A DNA stretch of 64,000 nucleotides from JALZCH01 sp036387315 (GTDB lineage: Bacteria > Acidobacteriota > Blastocatellia > Pyrinomonadales > Pyrinomonadaceae). Shown in pieces: positions 41,701-50,082 of this stretch; positions within the stretch are counted from its first letter, which is position 1, and every line of letters begins with the position of its first letter. Position numbers and translations under genes: made by a program. The stretch covers positions 3,708 to 67,707 of the forward strand of contig DASVTY010000099.1 in assembly GCA_036387315.1 (NCBI GenBank), given 5' to 3'. Under the pieces are notes generated by a model. It was not told the DNA's origin, did no database searches, and was given only the letters and a program-made list of their open reading frames with translations.

Positions 41701-43584
41701 ATGACAATTCCATTTATCGAAGAAAACGATCAAACGCTGGCGAGAAAAGAGCATTTGGAAAAATTGCGCACTCTGGTCGGCAATGTTTACCCGAACAAAT
41801 TCGACCGCACTGCAATTTCCGGCGCGGAAGACACGATTACAAAACTGGTTAATTTTGCCCGCCCGATTAAAGAAAAATACGTCGCGCAAGATGAACAGCC
41901 CACACCGGAAGTCAAAGACGCAGCAAATTCAGAATTAAGAGAACTCGGCAGCGTTAGAACTTCCGGTCGTCTTGCGGTTCCGCCGCGCGTAATGGGCAAA
42001 GCTGCGTTTGTGCATTTGTCCGACGGCGTTGAGCGGTTGCAGATTTATGTCAGAAAACAAGATGTCAAAGCGATTAACAACGACACTTATCAAACAATTG
42101 ACGCGGAAAATTCGGGATGGGAATTGTTTAATCTGCTCGATCACGGCGATTTCGTCGGCGTCGAAGGATATTTGTTTGTGACGAAGACGGGTGAGCTTTC
42201 GATTCACGTTGAAACGATTCAGTTTCTGGCAAAAGCGATGCTGCCGATGCCCGACAAAATGCACGGCATCGAAGACCCGGAAACGCGCCGCCGTTATCGC
42301 TACATTGATTTGATCGCTTCGAGTCTGAAAGTCGAACGCGAGCCGGGCGAATTGACGACGCGCGAAGTCTTTGAACGCCGCGCCCGCCTTATCAGCGGAA
42401 TGAGAAATTATCTCGACGCGCACGGCTACATCGAAGTCGAAACGCCGATTCTCACACCGAAAGCGACCGGCGCGGCGGCGAAACCTTTTGAAACTTATCA
42501 CAATGCGCTCGATATTACGCTTTACGCCCGCATCGCGCCCGAACTTTATTTAAAACGCCTCGAAGTCGGCGGTTTTGAAAAGGTTTACGAATTAAACCGC
42601 AATTTCCGCAATGAAGGTCTCTCGCAGCGCCACAGTCCCGAATTCACAATGCTCGAATTTTACTGCGCTTATATGGACGTGAACGGAATGATGGATTTCG
42701 CCGAAGCGATGATTAAAGAATCGGTGCAAAAAGCGACGGGCGGAAGTTTGCAGGTGAAATACGGTAATAGAGAAATAGATTTTTTTAATTTTCGACGTTT
42801 ATCAATGAGAGATGCAATTTTAGAAATTTTCCCTAAACATTTTGAAGAAAGAACATTGCAGTCATTTGATCCATCTTGGCTAGATAACAGTAGAAACCTT
42901 AAAGCCCTAAGTAAGTTAGTTAAATATGGTCGTTCTGGTTTGGTTGTTAGTGACAAAGGGACAGCTTTAGCCGAAATTTTTAAAGATTTTGGAACTTACG
43001 ATGCATTTCTAAAATATGTTAGAGACAGAACAGGACAAGAATACAAGGATATACCTAAACATGGATTGCTAATTACTTGGTTCTGGAACGAAGTTATACT
43101 TCCGCTAGTTGAGAACGAAAGTGATAAAGAAAATGAAAGCGAAAGTTCTAGACTGTTAGTTGATGTTTTTGAAGATGTAGAAGGGAGTTTAATTAATCCA
43201 ACATTTATCGTTGATTATCCAAAAGCAGTTTCGCCGTTGTCGAAAGCGTCGCCGCAAAATCCGCAGATTGCCGAACGTTTTGAGCTTTTCATAAACGGAA
43301 TGGAATGCGCGAACGGTTTTTCGGAGTTGAACGATCCGCAGGAACAGTACGAGCGTTTTTTAGACCAAGCCAGAGAACGCGAGCGCGGCGACGATGAAGC
43401 GATGGTTTTGGATGAAGATTACATTCGCGCTTTGAGCTACGGAATGCCGCCCGCCGCCGGAATCGGAATCGGGATTGACCGTCTGGTGATGCTGCTGACA
43501 AATCAGCATTCAATCCGCGACGTGATTCTCTTCCCGCATATGCGACCGGAACGCGGCACAACGGAAGAATCCGAAACCGAATAG
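41701..43584 (+). CDS. lysS: Lysyl-tRNA synthetase, class II, with compositionally foreign internal segment
   Basis: 627 residues against about 500 normally. The OB-fold anticodon domain and class II core are intact: P-I-L-T-P-K-A-T-G-A-A-A-K-P-F, R-N-F-R-N-E-G-L-S-Q-R-H-S-P-E-F-T-M (motif 2) and G-I-G-I-G-I-D-R-L-V-M-L (motif 3). Between motifs 2 and 3, roughly 42765-43230, the DNA turns AT-rich, with AGA for Arg and TTA/CTA for Leu. The neighbouring parts use CGC and CTC/CTG. This stretch also encodes about 60 extra residues before I-N-P-T-F-I-V-D-Y-P-K. The frame is kept, so the enzyme is probably functional. Confidence 0.92.
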   Translation: MTIPFIEENDQTLARKEHLEKLRTLVGNVYPNKFDRTAISGAEDTITKLVNFARPIKEKYVAQDEQPTPEVKDAANSELRELGSVRTSGRLAVPPRVMGKAAFVHLSDGVERLQIYVRKQDVKAINNDTYQTIDAENSGWELFNLLDHGDFVGVEGYLFVTKTGELSIHVETIQFLAKAMLPMPDKMHGIEDPETRRRYRYIDLIASSLKVEREPGELTTREVFERRARLISGMRNYLDAHGYIEVETPILTPKATGAAAKPFETYHNALDITLYARIAPELYLKRLEVGGFEKVYELNRNFRNEGLSQRHSPEFTMLEFYCAYMDVNGMMDFAEAMIKESVQKATGGSLQVKYGNREIDFFNFRRLSMRDAILEIFPKHFEERTLQSFDPSWLDNSRNLKALSKLVKYGRSGLVVSDKGTALAEIFKDFGTYDAFLKYVRDRTGQEYKDIPKHGLLITWFWNEVILPLVENESDKENESESSRLLVDVFEDVEGSLINPTFIVDYPKAVSPLSKASPQNPQIAERFELFINGMECANGFSELNDPQEQYERFLDQARERERGDDEAMVLDEDYIRALSYGMPPAAGIGIGIDRLVMLLTNQHSIRDVILFPHMRPERGTTEESETE

Positions 43585-43610
43585 TTATTTAAGAATCGTC
43601 CGATTTCAAA

Positions 43611-43821
43611 GCGCCGCAAGGCGCGATGATGCGGTAGCCAGCGGTGAGCGCAGCGAACCTCTGGAACAAAATGTTATAAAACAATCGCGCGCCGGATGGT
43701 GCGCAACATCGTTTGATAATTTATTGATTACGCCCTTTCAGGGCTGATATGTATTAATGCGCCGTTTTCCAGAGGTTCGCTGCGCTCACCACTGGCTAAC
43801 TCATTGACGTGCCTTCGGCAC
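43611..43821. repeat. Composite hairpin element upstream of the IS200-like gene
   Basis: An outer inverted repeat with 31-nt arms (43635-43665, 43768-43798; one mismatch) encloses about 100 nt with further small hairpins. Stem-loops GCGCC-GCAA-GGCGC at 43611-43624, GCCCT-TTC-AGGGC at 43732-43744 and GTGCC-TTC-GGCAC at 43809-43821 punctuate it. It lies between lysS and the transposase gene, a plausible recognition region for it. The rest of the gap shows no gene. Confidence 0.8.
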
Positions 43822-43868
43822 TGGAAACGATATTTTTAAATTGAAAAACGTAATATCTTATTTTTATT

Positions 43869-44312
43869 ATGCCTTCGACGCATACGAGCTTGCATTATCA
43901 TCTTGTTTTTTCGACCAAAGATCGGTTGCCGCTGATAACTGCGGATTGGCGCGAGGATTTGTATGGTTATATGGGCGGAATCGTGAAAAATCAGGGCGGG
44001 GTTTTGCTGGCGATTGGCGGAATTGAAGACCACGTTCATTTGCTTGTCGGGCTGACTGCTTCGCATCGTCTTGATTATTTTATGCGCGAATTAAAGGCAA
44101 GCTCGTCCGGTTGGGCGCATCGCGGCGGCAAAACAAATTTCGCATGGCAAAACGGTTACGGCGCTTTTGCGGTCAGCGCGACGAGTTTGGATAAAGTTAA
44201 AAATTATATTCGTCGTCAAATGGAACATCATCACGGAAAAAACTTTCAAATCGAGTACGTCGAATTGCTAGAATTGAGCAATGTCGAATACGACGAAAAA
44301 TATTTATGGTAA
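43869..44312 (+). CDS. IS200/IS605-like Y1 transposase (REP-associated type)
   Basis: 147 residues, a single Y1_Tnp domain. The HUH motif is H55-V-H57 in D-H-V-H-L-L-V-G, and the nucleophilic tyrosine is Y113 in N-Y-I-R-R-Q-M-E-H-H. All catalytic residues are present. It cleaves and rejoins single-stranded DNA at hairpins. The lone gene has no TnpB, and the flanks are rich in hairpins, as with REP-associated transposases. Its stop codon is within the ribosome site of the next gene (rraB), so transcription may read through. It may be a domesticated or single-copy element. Confidence 0.88.
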   Translation: MPSTHTSLHYHLVFSTKDRLPLITADWREDLYGYMGGIVKNQGGVLLAIGGIEDHVHLLVGLTASHRLDYFMRELKASSSGWAHRGGKTNFAWQNGYGAFAVSATSLDKVKNYIRRQMEHHHGKNFQIEYVELLELSNVEYDEKYLW

Positions 44313-44322
44313 AGGAGCAATA

Positions 44323-44712
44323 ATGTTTACCGACGTAGAATCACAAATCGAAAGCATCGAAGCGATTTTTGCGGAAGCGACGGAAGACGGTTTGAAGCTG
44401 GAAGAACCGCATCTTTTTAGTTTTTATTTTGTTGACGCCGAGATTGAAAAGCTCGGGAAACTGGGCGAACAACTTGAAGAACACGGTTACGATTATATCG
44501 GCGTTTTCGAGCTTGAGGACGAAGAAACCGACAAACCGACCGGCGAATATATGCTGCACGTTGACAAAGTTGAAACGCACACGGCTCATTCGCTCGCCGA
44601 GCGCAACGTCGAGCTTGCCCGAATCGCACAGGAAGCAGGCGTTACGGCTTATGATGGCTGGGAAGTCGGCGAGCTTGAAGGCGAGGAAGATGACGAAAAT
44701 GCCGAAGAATGA
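44323..44712 (+). CDS. RraB-like regulator of RNase E
   Basis: 129 residues from ATG at 44323, preceded by AAAGGAG. An acidic alpha/beta protein of the RraB family: E-S-I-E-A-I-F, H-L-F-S-F-Y-F-V-D-A, Y-M-L-H-V-D-K-V-E-T-H-T and Y-D-G-W-E-V-G. In E. coli RraB binds and inhibits RNase E. The C-terminus is strongly acidic. It begins 10 nt after the transposase stop codon and ends before a strong terminator, so the two may share a transcript. Confidence 0.8.
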   Translation: MFTDVESQIESIEAIFAEATEDGLKLEEPHLFSFYFVDAEIEKLGKLGEQLEEHGYDYIGVFELEDEETDKPTGEYMLHVDKVETHTAHSLAERNVELARIAQEAGVTAYDGWEVGELEGEEDDENAEE

Positions 44713-44738
44713 AAATTTGCAACGACGAAAGTTAAAAG

Positions 44739-44769
44739 AAAAAGGCGAGAAATAAATTCTCGCCTTTTT
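44739..44769. terminator. Bidirectional terminator after rraB
   Basis: 13-nt perfect arms (44739-44751, 44757-44769), loop of 5 nt, core GGCGAG/CTCGCC, with A5 and T5 at the ends. It separates rraB from the convergent delta-60 gene. Confidence 0.88.
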
Positions 44770-44805
44770 CAGTCATATCAAGTCAATACCGCCTGACGTA
44801 TTGAC

Positions 44806-47800
44806 TTAGGGCTGAACTGCCGCAACCGCTTTGTCTGAGGCGTTGCCGAAATTCAATCCGTTATATCCTTGAACGGACAACAACAGCGCCCAAATCTCTC
44901 CGCGTCGGATTGAAATGTCAGCCTTTCCGTCGCCGTTGTAATCCGCAACGACCGGAACATCGCTGTTTAAACCGAATTGGACGGCGGCGAAATTGTAATT
45001 GCCGCTCTCGGTCGAAAGCTGTTGATACCAAACTCCGTCGCTCGGGCGATAAACCGCGATGTCGGTTTTGCCGTCGCCGTTATAATCCGCCGCGACCGGA
45101 ATGTCGCCGCTTGCGCCCCATTGCGCGGCTCTAAATTCGTTGTTCGAGCCGCTCGCCTGCCAATACCAGCCGCCGTTTGATGGGCGGTAAACCGCAATGT
45201 CGGCTTTCCCGTCGCCGTCAAAATCAACTTCGCGCAAAGGAACATCAGTAGCTAATCCGAAATAAACCGCGCGCATTTGATTGTCCGAGCTTTGCATAAT
45301 GTACCAAATCCGGCTGCTCGGTCTAAAGACGGCGATGTCGGCTCGCCCGTCGCCGTCGTAATCCGCCGCGACTGGTTTGTCTTCAGCCAAGCCCCAGCGG
45401 ACGGCTTTAAAGCCTGCCGTAGATTGCTGCAAATACCACATTCCTTCCGTCGGGCGATAAACCGCAATGTCCGTCTTTCCATCGTTGTCGTAATCAGCCG
45501 GAGCGGTGATGTCGCCGTTTTTCCCAAAATGAGTTGTCACGGTTTGATTTGTGCGGCTCGAACGAATCGTCCAGATTCCGGTTGTTTCGTTAAAGAGAGC
45601 CAAATCGGAACGCCCGTCGCCGTCAAAATCCAAACGCGGTTTTGCCGAAGAGCTTTCCGGCTCAGCGTTCAGACGAGCCAGATAACTGCGGTTTACGTCG
45701 CCGCCGCCGGTGTTGATTATCGTGAAAGCGCCGCCGACCAGAATTCGACCTTGATTGTCAGCCATCAAACTCAAAACTTCCTGATTGACGTTGACCAGAG
45801 TCGCGTCGAGCGTGCCGTCAGCGTTAAACACCGCCAGATTCCGGCGCGGTTGGTTTTTAAACTGCGTAAACGCGCCGCCGACCAATATCTTATTGTCGGT
45901 AAAGCGAAGCAGAGAGTTTATTTTTCCGTTCAACAAAACCGGACTAAAAGTCGAATCAATGCTGCCGTTCGAGTTTAAACGAATGATTTCGCTTTGAGTC
46001 TCGTCAAGATATGGGTTTCTTCCAACGAGAATTTTACCATCGGCGAGCAAAGCCAGAGCTTTAACGACAGTTTGGTTTTGCTCGACGAGATTAAAAGTCG
46101 TGTCAACGCTGCCGTCGGCGTTCAAACGCGCAACGAAACCTCTTTCGGACCCGCTCGTCCCGTTATCAGGAAGATGAAATCTTCCTCCGATCACGATTTT
46201 GTCGTCACTCTGCACGTATAAATCGAAAATCATAAACGTATGGGCTTCGCGTCTGTAACCGGGATTAAAGCTCGCGTCACGGCTTCCGTCCGGGTTGACG
46301 AGAATCGGCGCGAAATCGTTTGTTGAGTTTGAGAGGCGAGATGTGCCGATCAGCAATTTATTGTGCGCGCGAATGAAAACCTCATTTTTCCCGGCTCCCG
46401 TCGCAAAGGAATAGTTTGGAACCCGGGCTGTGAGATTAAAGCCGGCGTCTAAGCTTCCGTCTGGATTAAGACGAGCTAAATCGGCTTTTGAAGTTCCGTT
46501 GACGGTGTAGGTAAACGAGCCGGAGACAATCACTTTACCGTCGCTTTGCAAAGCGAGATTATGAAGTTGATGAATTACATTAAAACGATTTGCGTCTGTG
46601 GTGCTGATTTGAAACGAATCGTCGAGCGTTCCGTCCTCGTTTAAACGAGCCATTGAAAAACGGCTGACGTTGTTAATCAAATCAAATCTACCGGCGATAA
46701 TAACTTTGTTGTCCGGCTGCACCGCAAACGCTTCGACATTGCCCGGTATCATAAGCTGAAAACCGACTCCGGTATTAAACGTAGTGTCGCGCGTACCGTC
46801 CGCGTTCAAACGCTGAAAGTAATTAACCGCAGACGTGACGGTGCCGCCGACCTGATCGCCGATCAGCACTTTGCCGTCCGCCTGAACCGCTAAAGCAAGG
46901 ATTTGCTGGGTATTTAGTTCGTTGTAAGTGGTAAAAGACGCATCGGGCGCGCCGTTCGGAAGAAGGCGCGAAATGGCGTAAGGAATGCCCGCATAACCGC
47001 TGGCAACGATAATTCCGCCGTCGGGAGCAAGCGCCACGCGATAAATGCGCAGCGAGGTTTGTTGAAAAGTCGAGTCGTTCGTTCCGTCCGCATTGAAACG
47101 ATAAAGGAACGGCATCGTCACACTTTGTCCGATTATTTTGCCGTCCGGCTGAACAAAAACCTGAGATAGCCCAATCGTTCGGCGATTAAATGTCGCGTCG
47201 AAGCTTCCGTCATCGTTTAACCGGACTAATTCCGCAGTCGTGCCGGGAATCACGCCGGTCAGGGCGAGCAGCTTGCCGTTTTGAAACTCGATGTATCTCG
47301 TCTGCGCCGTCACGGCGGAATTAAACGAATTATCGAAGGAACCATCGGAATTAAGCTGGACGATATTGTCGGCGCTGACCAGAATTTTACCGTTCGGACG
47401 CACCAGAATGCGGCGGACTTGATTAAAGGTCGAGCTGTTAACGGTAAAAGTCGTATCGAGCGAGCCGTCGGCGTTCAGGCGCACGAGTTTGCGGGTTACG
47501 CTTTCGCCGTTTAGAGTGAAAGCGCCGCCGATGAGGATTTTGCCGTCGGGCTGGACGGCTAAAACGCTGACGGCGTTCAGGCTCGTCGCATCGCCGCCGG
47601 CAATTGTGTTGCTGTTAAAAGTAGAATCCAGACTACCGTCCGCATTAAGACGCACCAGAGAGCCGGTGACGGCTTGGTTGTACGAGTTAAATCTTCCGCC
47701 GACCAAAATCCTGCCGTCGGGCAAAGGCAGAATTGTATCGACGGCTTTATGGTTATAACTCGTCGCTGAGATTTTGGCGTTAAAAGTCTGGTCTAAAATA

Positions 47801-47970
47801 TCACCCTCGTTATGGACGAGAGATGTTTCCTGAGCAAAGTTTTCGCCTGCAAAAACCAAGGCGATAAGAAATAAAGACGTGGCAATAAGCCGTAAGACGT
47901 TGAAAAATTCGTGAGTTAAAACGCCCTTCGGCGCTCTCACATGTGAGAGTTCCTTACTATTTGAAATCAT
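44806..47970 (-). CDS. Large exported delta-60 repeat and FG-GAP protein
   Basis: 1054 residues. N-terminal signal or anchor at about 25-47. Residues about 55-770 contain roughly 15 delta-60 type repeats of about 45-60 residues, with the recurring L-N-A-D-G-S-L-D-x-T-F-N and Q-x-D-G-K-I-L-I-G-G motifs. The C-terminal 250 residues hold six FG-GAP/VCBS units (D-x-D-G-D-G-R/K-x-D-I-A-V-Y-R-P), which bind calcium in a beta-propeller. It is probably an extracellular or surface protein. An AAAGGAAAA site precedes ATG at 47970. The repeats make it prone to length change by recombination. Confidence 0.85.
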   Translation of the reverse strand: MISNSKELSHVRAPKGVLTHEFFNVLRLIATSLFLIALVFAGENFAQETSLVHNEGDILDQTFNAKISATSYNHKAVDTILPLPDGRILVGGRFNSYNQAVTGSLVRLNADGSLDSTFNSNTIAGGDATSLNAVSVLAVQPDGKILIGGAFTLNGESVTRKLVRLNADGSLDTTFTVNSSTFNQVRRILVRPNGKILVSADNIVQLNSDGSFDNSFNSAVTAQTRYIEFQNGKLLALTGVIPGTTAELVRLNDDGSFDATFNRRTIGLSQVFVQPDGKIIGQSVTMPFLYRFNADGTNDSTFQQTSLRIYRVALAPDGGIIVASGYAGIPYAISRLLPNGAPDASFTTYNELNTQQILALAVQADGKVLIGDQVGGTVTSAVNYFQRLNADGTRDTTFNTGVGFQLMIPGNVEAFAVQPDNKVIIAGRFDLINNVSRFSMARLNEDGTLDDSFQISTTDANRFNVIHQLHNLALQSDGKVIVSGSFTYTVNGTSKADLARLNPDGSLDAGFNLTARVPNYSFATGAGKNEVFIRAHNKLLIGTSRLSNSTNDFAPILVNPDGSRDASFNPGYRREAHTFMIFDLYVQSDDKIVIGGRFHLPDNGTSGSERGFVARLNADGSVDTTFNLVEQNQTVVKALALLADGKILVGRNPYLDETQSEIIRLNSNGSIDSTFSPVLLNGKINSLLRFTDNKILVGGAFTQFKNQPRRNLAVFNADGTLDATLVNVNQEVLSLMADNQGRILVGGAFTIINTGGGDVNRSYLARLNAEPESSSAKPRLDFDGDGRSDLALFNETTGIWTIRSSRTNQTVTTHFGKNGDITAPADYDNDGKTDIAVYRPTEGMWYLQQSTAGFKAVRWGLAEDKPVAADYDGDGRADIAVFRPSSRIWYIMQSSDNQMRAVYFGLATDVPLREVDFDGDGKADIAVYRPSNGGWYWQASGSNNEFRAAQWGASGDIPVAADYNGDGKTDIAVYRPSDGVWYQQLSTESGNYNFAAVQFGLNSDVPVVADYNGDGKADISIRRGEIWALLLSVQGYNGLNFGNASDKAVAAVQP

Positions 47971-48211
47971 TTTTGTTTTCCTTTTGTAACTCTGAAAGAG
48001 AGGTGTAGTTTTACCTAGTTAGATTAACACAAAAAGCTGTCGAAAATCACAAAAAAGCCCTGTAAAAGTTGATTTTATGCGTGAAGAAGCTTTCAGAAAA
48101 TTGCCTTGAAATCGGACTTCATCTTGAAAACGTTTGAAAAGTTACTGCCTAAATGGGTAGTGAAATTGAGAAAAAAATCTGTTAAGGTGTATGCGAGAAA
48201 GGAAATTTACG

Positions 48212-48703
48212 ATGTTTTCCGATTGCAGATTTTACGAAACAACCCTTGCTTGCTCGCCGAAATCGTCGTTGCGGCTGCTCAATCAAAAAAAACCGCTCCT
48301 GTATTATTACATAGTTTTGAACTGTGAGAATGCACAGTTTGAAGTGGATATGCGCGAAAAATTTTATAATTTTCTTGCCGGAACGATTTGCACGGCGGGC
48401 GGTATGCCCGAAGCCATAGGCGGCAGCGGAGGCGAAATTCATTTGCTCATCGGTTTCGATTCGTTCGACACGACGCCCGCAGATTTTATTCGCCGTTTGA
48501 AATTGCTTTCGGCAAGCTGGGCGCGGAAAAAAACCGGCGCGACGGATTTTGCGTGGAGCGAAAAAGTACAGGCGATTACAATCAGCGAATCGCAGCGTGA
48601 ACGAGTGCGGCGGCGCATTTTCAATCAGAATAATCGGCGCGAAGGTGTAAATTGTTCCGCGCTGGAAACGCTGCAAATCAGTGTGGCGGCGGTGGCGGCT
48701 TAA
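48212..48703 (+). CDS. Degenerate Y1-transposase-like protein lacking catalytic residues
   Basis: 163 residues from ATG at 48212, which has an AAAGGAA site; an ATG at 48191 is less well placed. From about residue 30 it aligns by pattern with the intact transposase at 43869. A-I-G-G-x-x-x-x-I-H-L-L-I-G-F matches the HUH strand, but the first His is Glu (G-E-I-H). The tyrosine helix reads R-E-R-V-R-R-R, with Val in place of Tyr. L-K-L-L-S-A-S-W-A and T-D-F-A-W are conserved. The frame is open with no internal stop, so it is a maintained, catalytically dead relative rather than an obvious pseudogene. Possibly a DNA-hairpin-binding protein. Confidence 0.6.
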   Translation: MFSDCRFYETTLACSPKSSLRLLNQKKPLLYYYIVLNCENAQFEVDMREKFYNFLAGTICTAGGMPEAIGGSGGEIHLLIGFDSFDTTPADFIRRLKLLSASWARKKTGATDFAWSEKVQAITISESQRERVRRRIFNQNNRREGVNCSALETLQISVAAVAA

Positions 48704-48873
48704 AATTTATCGAATTTATGGTTTGATTCTTTCCATTCGATCCTTTCCAAAACCCACATTGCGAACGCTTTTTAATATTTCAGTAACCAGCCAAAAGGCG
48801 AGGCAAAAATGGTTTTGTTTATCGTATAACAAATGCGTCGAACGACGTTTTTGAGGGAAAGGAGAAAAAGTAA

Positions 48874-48945
48874 ATGTCAGTGATTATCGCGTTTTCGTGG
48901 GGAATGTTAAATTTCGCGGTGCAATTTCTTCCGGCAGTTCAATAA
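48874..48945 (+). CDS. Small hydrophobic 23-residue protein
   Basis: ATG at 48874 follows GGAAAGGAGAAAAAGTAA, one of the strongest ribosome sites in the window. The ORF encodes MSVIIAFSWGMLNFAVQFLP and three more residues, a single hydrophobic helix, and stops at TAA 48943-48945. A rho-independent terminator follows 23 nt later (48969-49004). Ribosome site, short ORF and terminator together look like a real small gene. No family was recognised. It could be a small membrane peptide or type I toxin-like product. An antisense RNA was looked for and no clear promoter was found. Confidence 0.5.
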   Translation: MSVIIAFSWGMLNFAVQFLPAVQ

Positions 48946-48968
48946 CAATCGGCAATTATTCTAAATAA

Positions 48969-49004
48969 AAAAGCCCGTCGGTTTTCAAAGACCGACGGGC
49001 TTTT
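48969..49004. terminator. Terminator after the small ORF
   Basis: 14-nt perfect arms (48969-48982, 48991-49004) with an 8-nt loop and GC-rich core GCCCGTCGG, A/T on both sides. Confidence 0.88.
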
Positions 49005-49052
49005 CATTTCTAGAGCGATTATGGAATCAGTGTCCGGTTAATGTCAAGCATC

Positions 49053-49122
49053 GGTCAGTACCGCGAACGGTAGTGAGCGGGTTTGTTAATTGACCCGCTC
49101 ACTACCGTTTGCGGTACTGACC
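49053..49122. repeat. Long inverted repeat with 30-nt arms
   Basis: Arms 49053-49082 and 49093-49122 with one mismatch and a 10-nt spacer. The arm contains CGGTAGTGAGCGGGT, similar in layout and partly in sequence to the repeat at 41586-41653. It lies in the non-coding patch after the degenerate transposase gene. Confidence 0.88.
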
Positions 49123-49154
49123 CTTACATGCAATGTTGATTCGCTCCAGTAAAA

Positions 49155-49190
49155 AAAAATAGCCCGCAAATTCGTTTGCGGGCTATTTTT
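49155..49190. terminator. Bidirectional terminator after the fasciclin gene
   Basis: 16-nt perfect arms (49155-49170, 49175-49190), loop TTCG, core GCCCGC, with A9 and T5 tracts. It ends minus-strand transcripts of the fasciclin gene. Confidence 0.92.
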
Positions 49191-49223
49191 CAGAGAAAGG
49201 TCGCGGAAAATTATAGCTTTGTT

Positions 49224-49790
49224 TTATTGCGGCATCAGAATCGTATCAACAACGTGAATCACGCCGTTTGACTGCATTACGTCGGCAATCGTCACTCTCG
49301 ACGTTCCGCCTTTGGCATCGGTTAAAACCAGCGCGTTGCCGTCCATCGAAGCGGTCAGAGTACCGCCCGCAACTGTGTTAAAAGTAGCTCTGCCGTTGCC
49401 TTTTTTGATTGCTTTGGCGATGGCTTTCGAGTCCATTTTGCCTGCGACAACGTGATATTTCAAAATGGTTTGCAGCGTCGTTTTGTTTTCGGGTCTCAAC
49501 AGCGTCTCGACCGTTCCTGCCGGAAGAGCTTCAAATGCAGAGTTGACGGGCGCGAAAACCGTGAACGGTCCTTTGCTTTTGAGCGTATCAACCAAACCGG
49601 CGGCTTTAACCGCAGCGACGAGCGTCGTGTGGTCTTTCGAGTTGACTGCGTTGTCAACGATATCTCTGGCTTTGTACATCGCCGCGCCGCCAACCATCGG
49701 ATTACCATCCGATTTCATCTGCATCTGTGCCGATGCCGAAAACGCGAAAGCCGTGAATACAAATAACATTCCAACAAATATTTTTTTCAT
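49224..49790 (-). CDS. Secreted fasciclin (FAS1) domain protein
   Basis: 188 residues. Signal peptide 1-21 (S-A-S-A-Q). One FAS1 domain at about 45-186, with the two conserved boxes F-T-V-F-A-P-V-N-S-A-F and N-G-V-I-H-V-V-D-T-I-L-M-P. Members mediate adhesion or ligand binding at the cell surface. An AAGGGG site precedes ATG. Its location downstream of rskA and the sigma factor parallels mycobacterial SigK control of the FAS1 antigens MPT70/MPT83, so it is a probable target of this sigma factor. A dyad in its leader (49830-49847) may matter. Confidence 0.9.
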   Translation of the reverse strand: MKKIFVGMLFVFTAFAFSASAQMQMKSDGNPMVGGAAMYKARDIVDNAVNSKDHTTLVAAVKAAGLVDTLKSKGPFTVFAPVNSAFEALPAGTVETLLRPENKTTLQTILKYHVVAGKMDSKAIAKAIKKGNGRATFNTVAGGTLTASMDGNALVLTDAKGGTSRVTIADVMQSNGVIHVVDTILMPQ

Positions 49791-49829
49791 TTTTTACCCC
49801 TTGTTACCCTCTTGATATTTTTAGTTTTT

Positions 49830-49847
49830 GAAGTTTTTCCAAACTTC
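49830..49847. promoter_or_regulatory. Dyad in the fasciclin upstream region
   Basis: Perfect 7-nt arms (GAAGTTT / AAACTTC) with a 4-nt spacer, 40-57 nt before the ATG. It could be an operator or a small leader hairpin. Confidence 0.35.
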
Positions 49848-49903
49848 ACGGAATATACGCCGCCGTTTGGCAAAGCGGATTTAGTTGTTAAGATTTTTTT
49901 CAA

Positions 49904-49939
49904 CAAAAAAGCGACCGTTTTCGAGCGGTCGCTTTTTTG
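49904..49939. terminator. Terminator after rskA
   Basis: 14-nt perfect arms (49904-49917, 49926-49939) with core GCGACCG and A6/T6 ends. It separates the sigma/anti-sigma unit from the fasciclin gene, so the latter has its own promoter. Confidence 0.88.
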
Positions 49940-50082
49940 CGAGAAAAGAAAGAAATTAACCGGTTCAACCAAGCGACAAGGTTTAAACTGCCCCTTGTTC
50001 GTTCTGAACACTCAGGTTTTATCCGTCGTGTTCGATAAAATTACGAGACCAAATCGAAATTGGATTGCTTGCGAGAAAAATT

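Noticed and set aside
42765..43230. Intein inside lysS
   Set aside because: No Cys/Ser-led splice block at the start and no His-Asn plus Cys/Ser at the end; the segment is far too short and aligns in part with normal LysRS.
43869..44312. Complete IS605 element with tnpB
   Set aside because: No TnpB-like ORF is nearby; the next gene is rraB-like.
45277..45978. 233-codon plus-strand frame opposite the delta-60 gene
   Set aside because: Reading across regular protein repeats on the opposite strand keeps frames open; no independent evidence.
48704..49223. tRNA gene or CRISPR leader in the 520-nt patch
   Set aside because: No cloverleaf or conserved T-loop was found; the patch is explained by a small ORF, two terminators and an inverted repeat.
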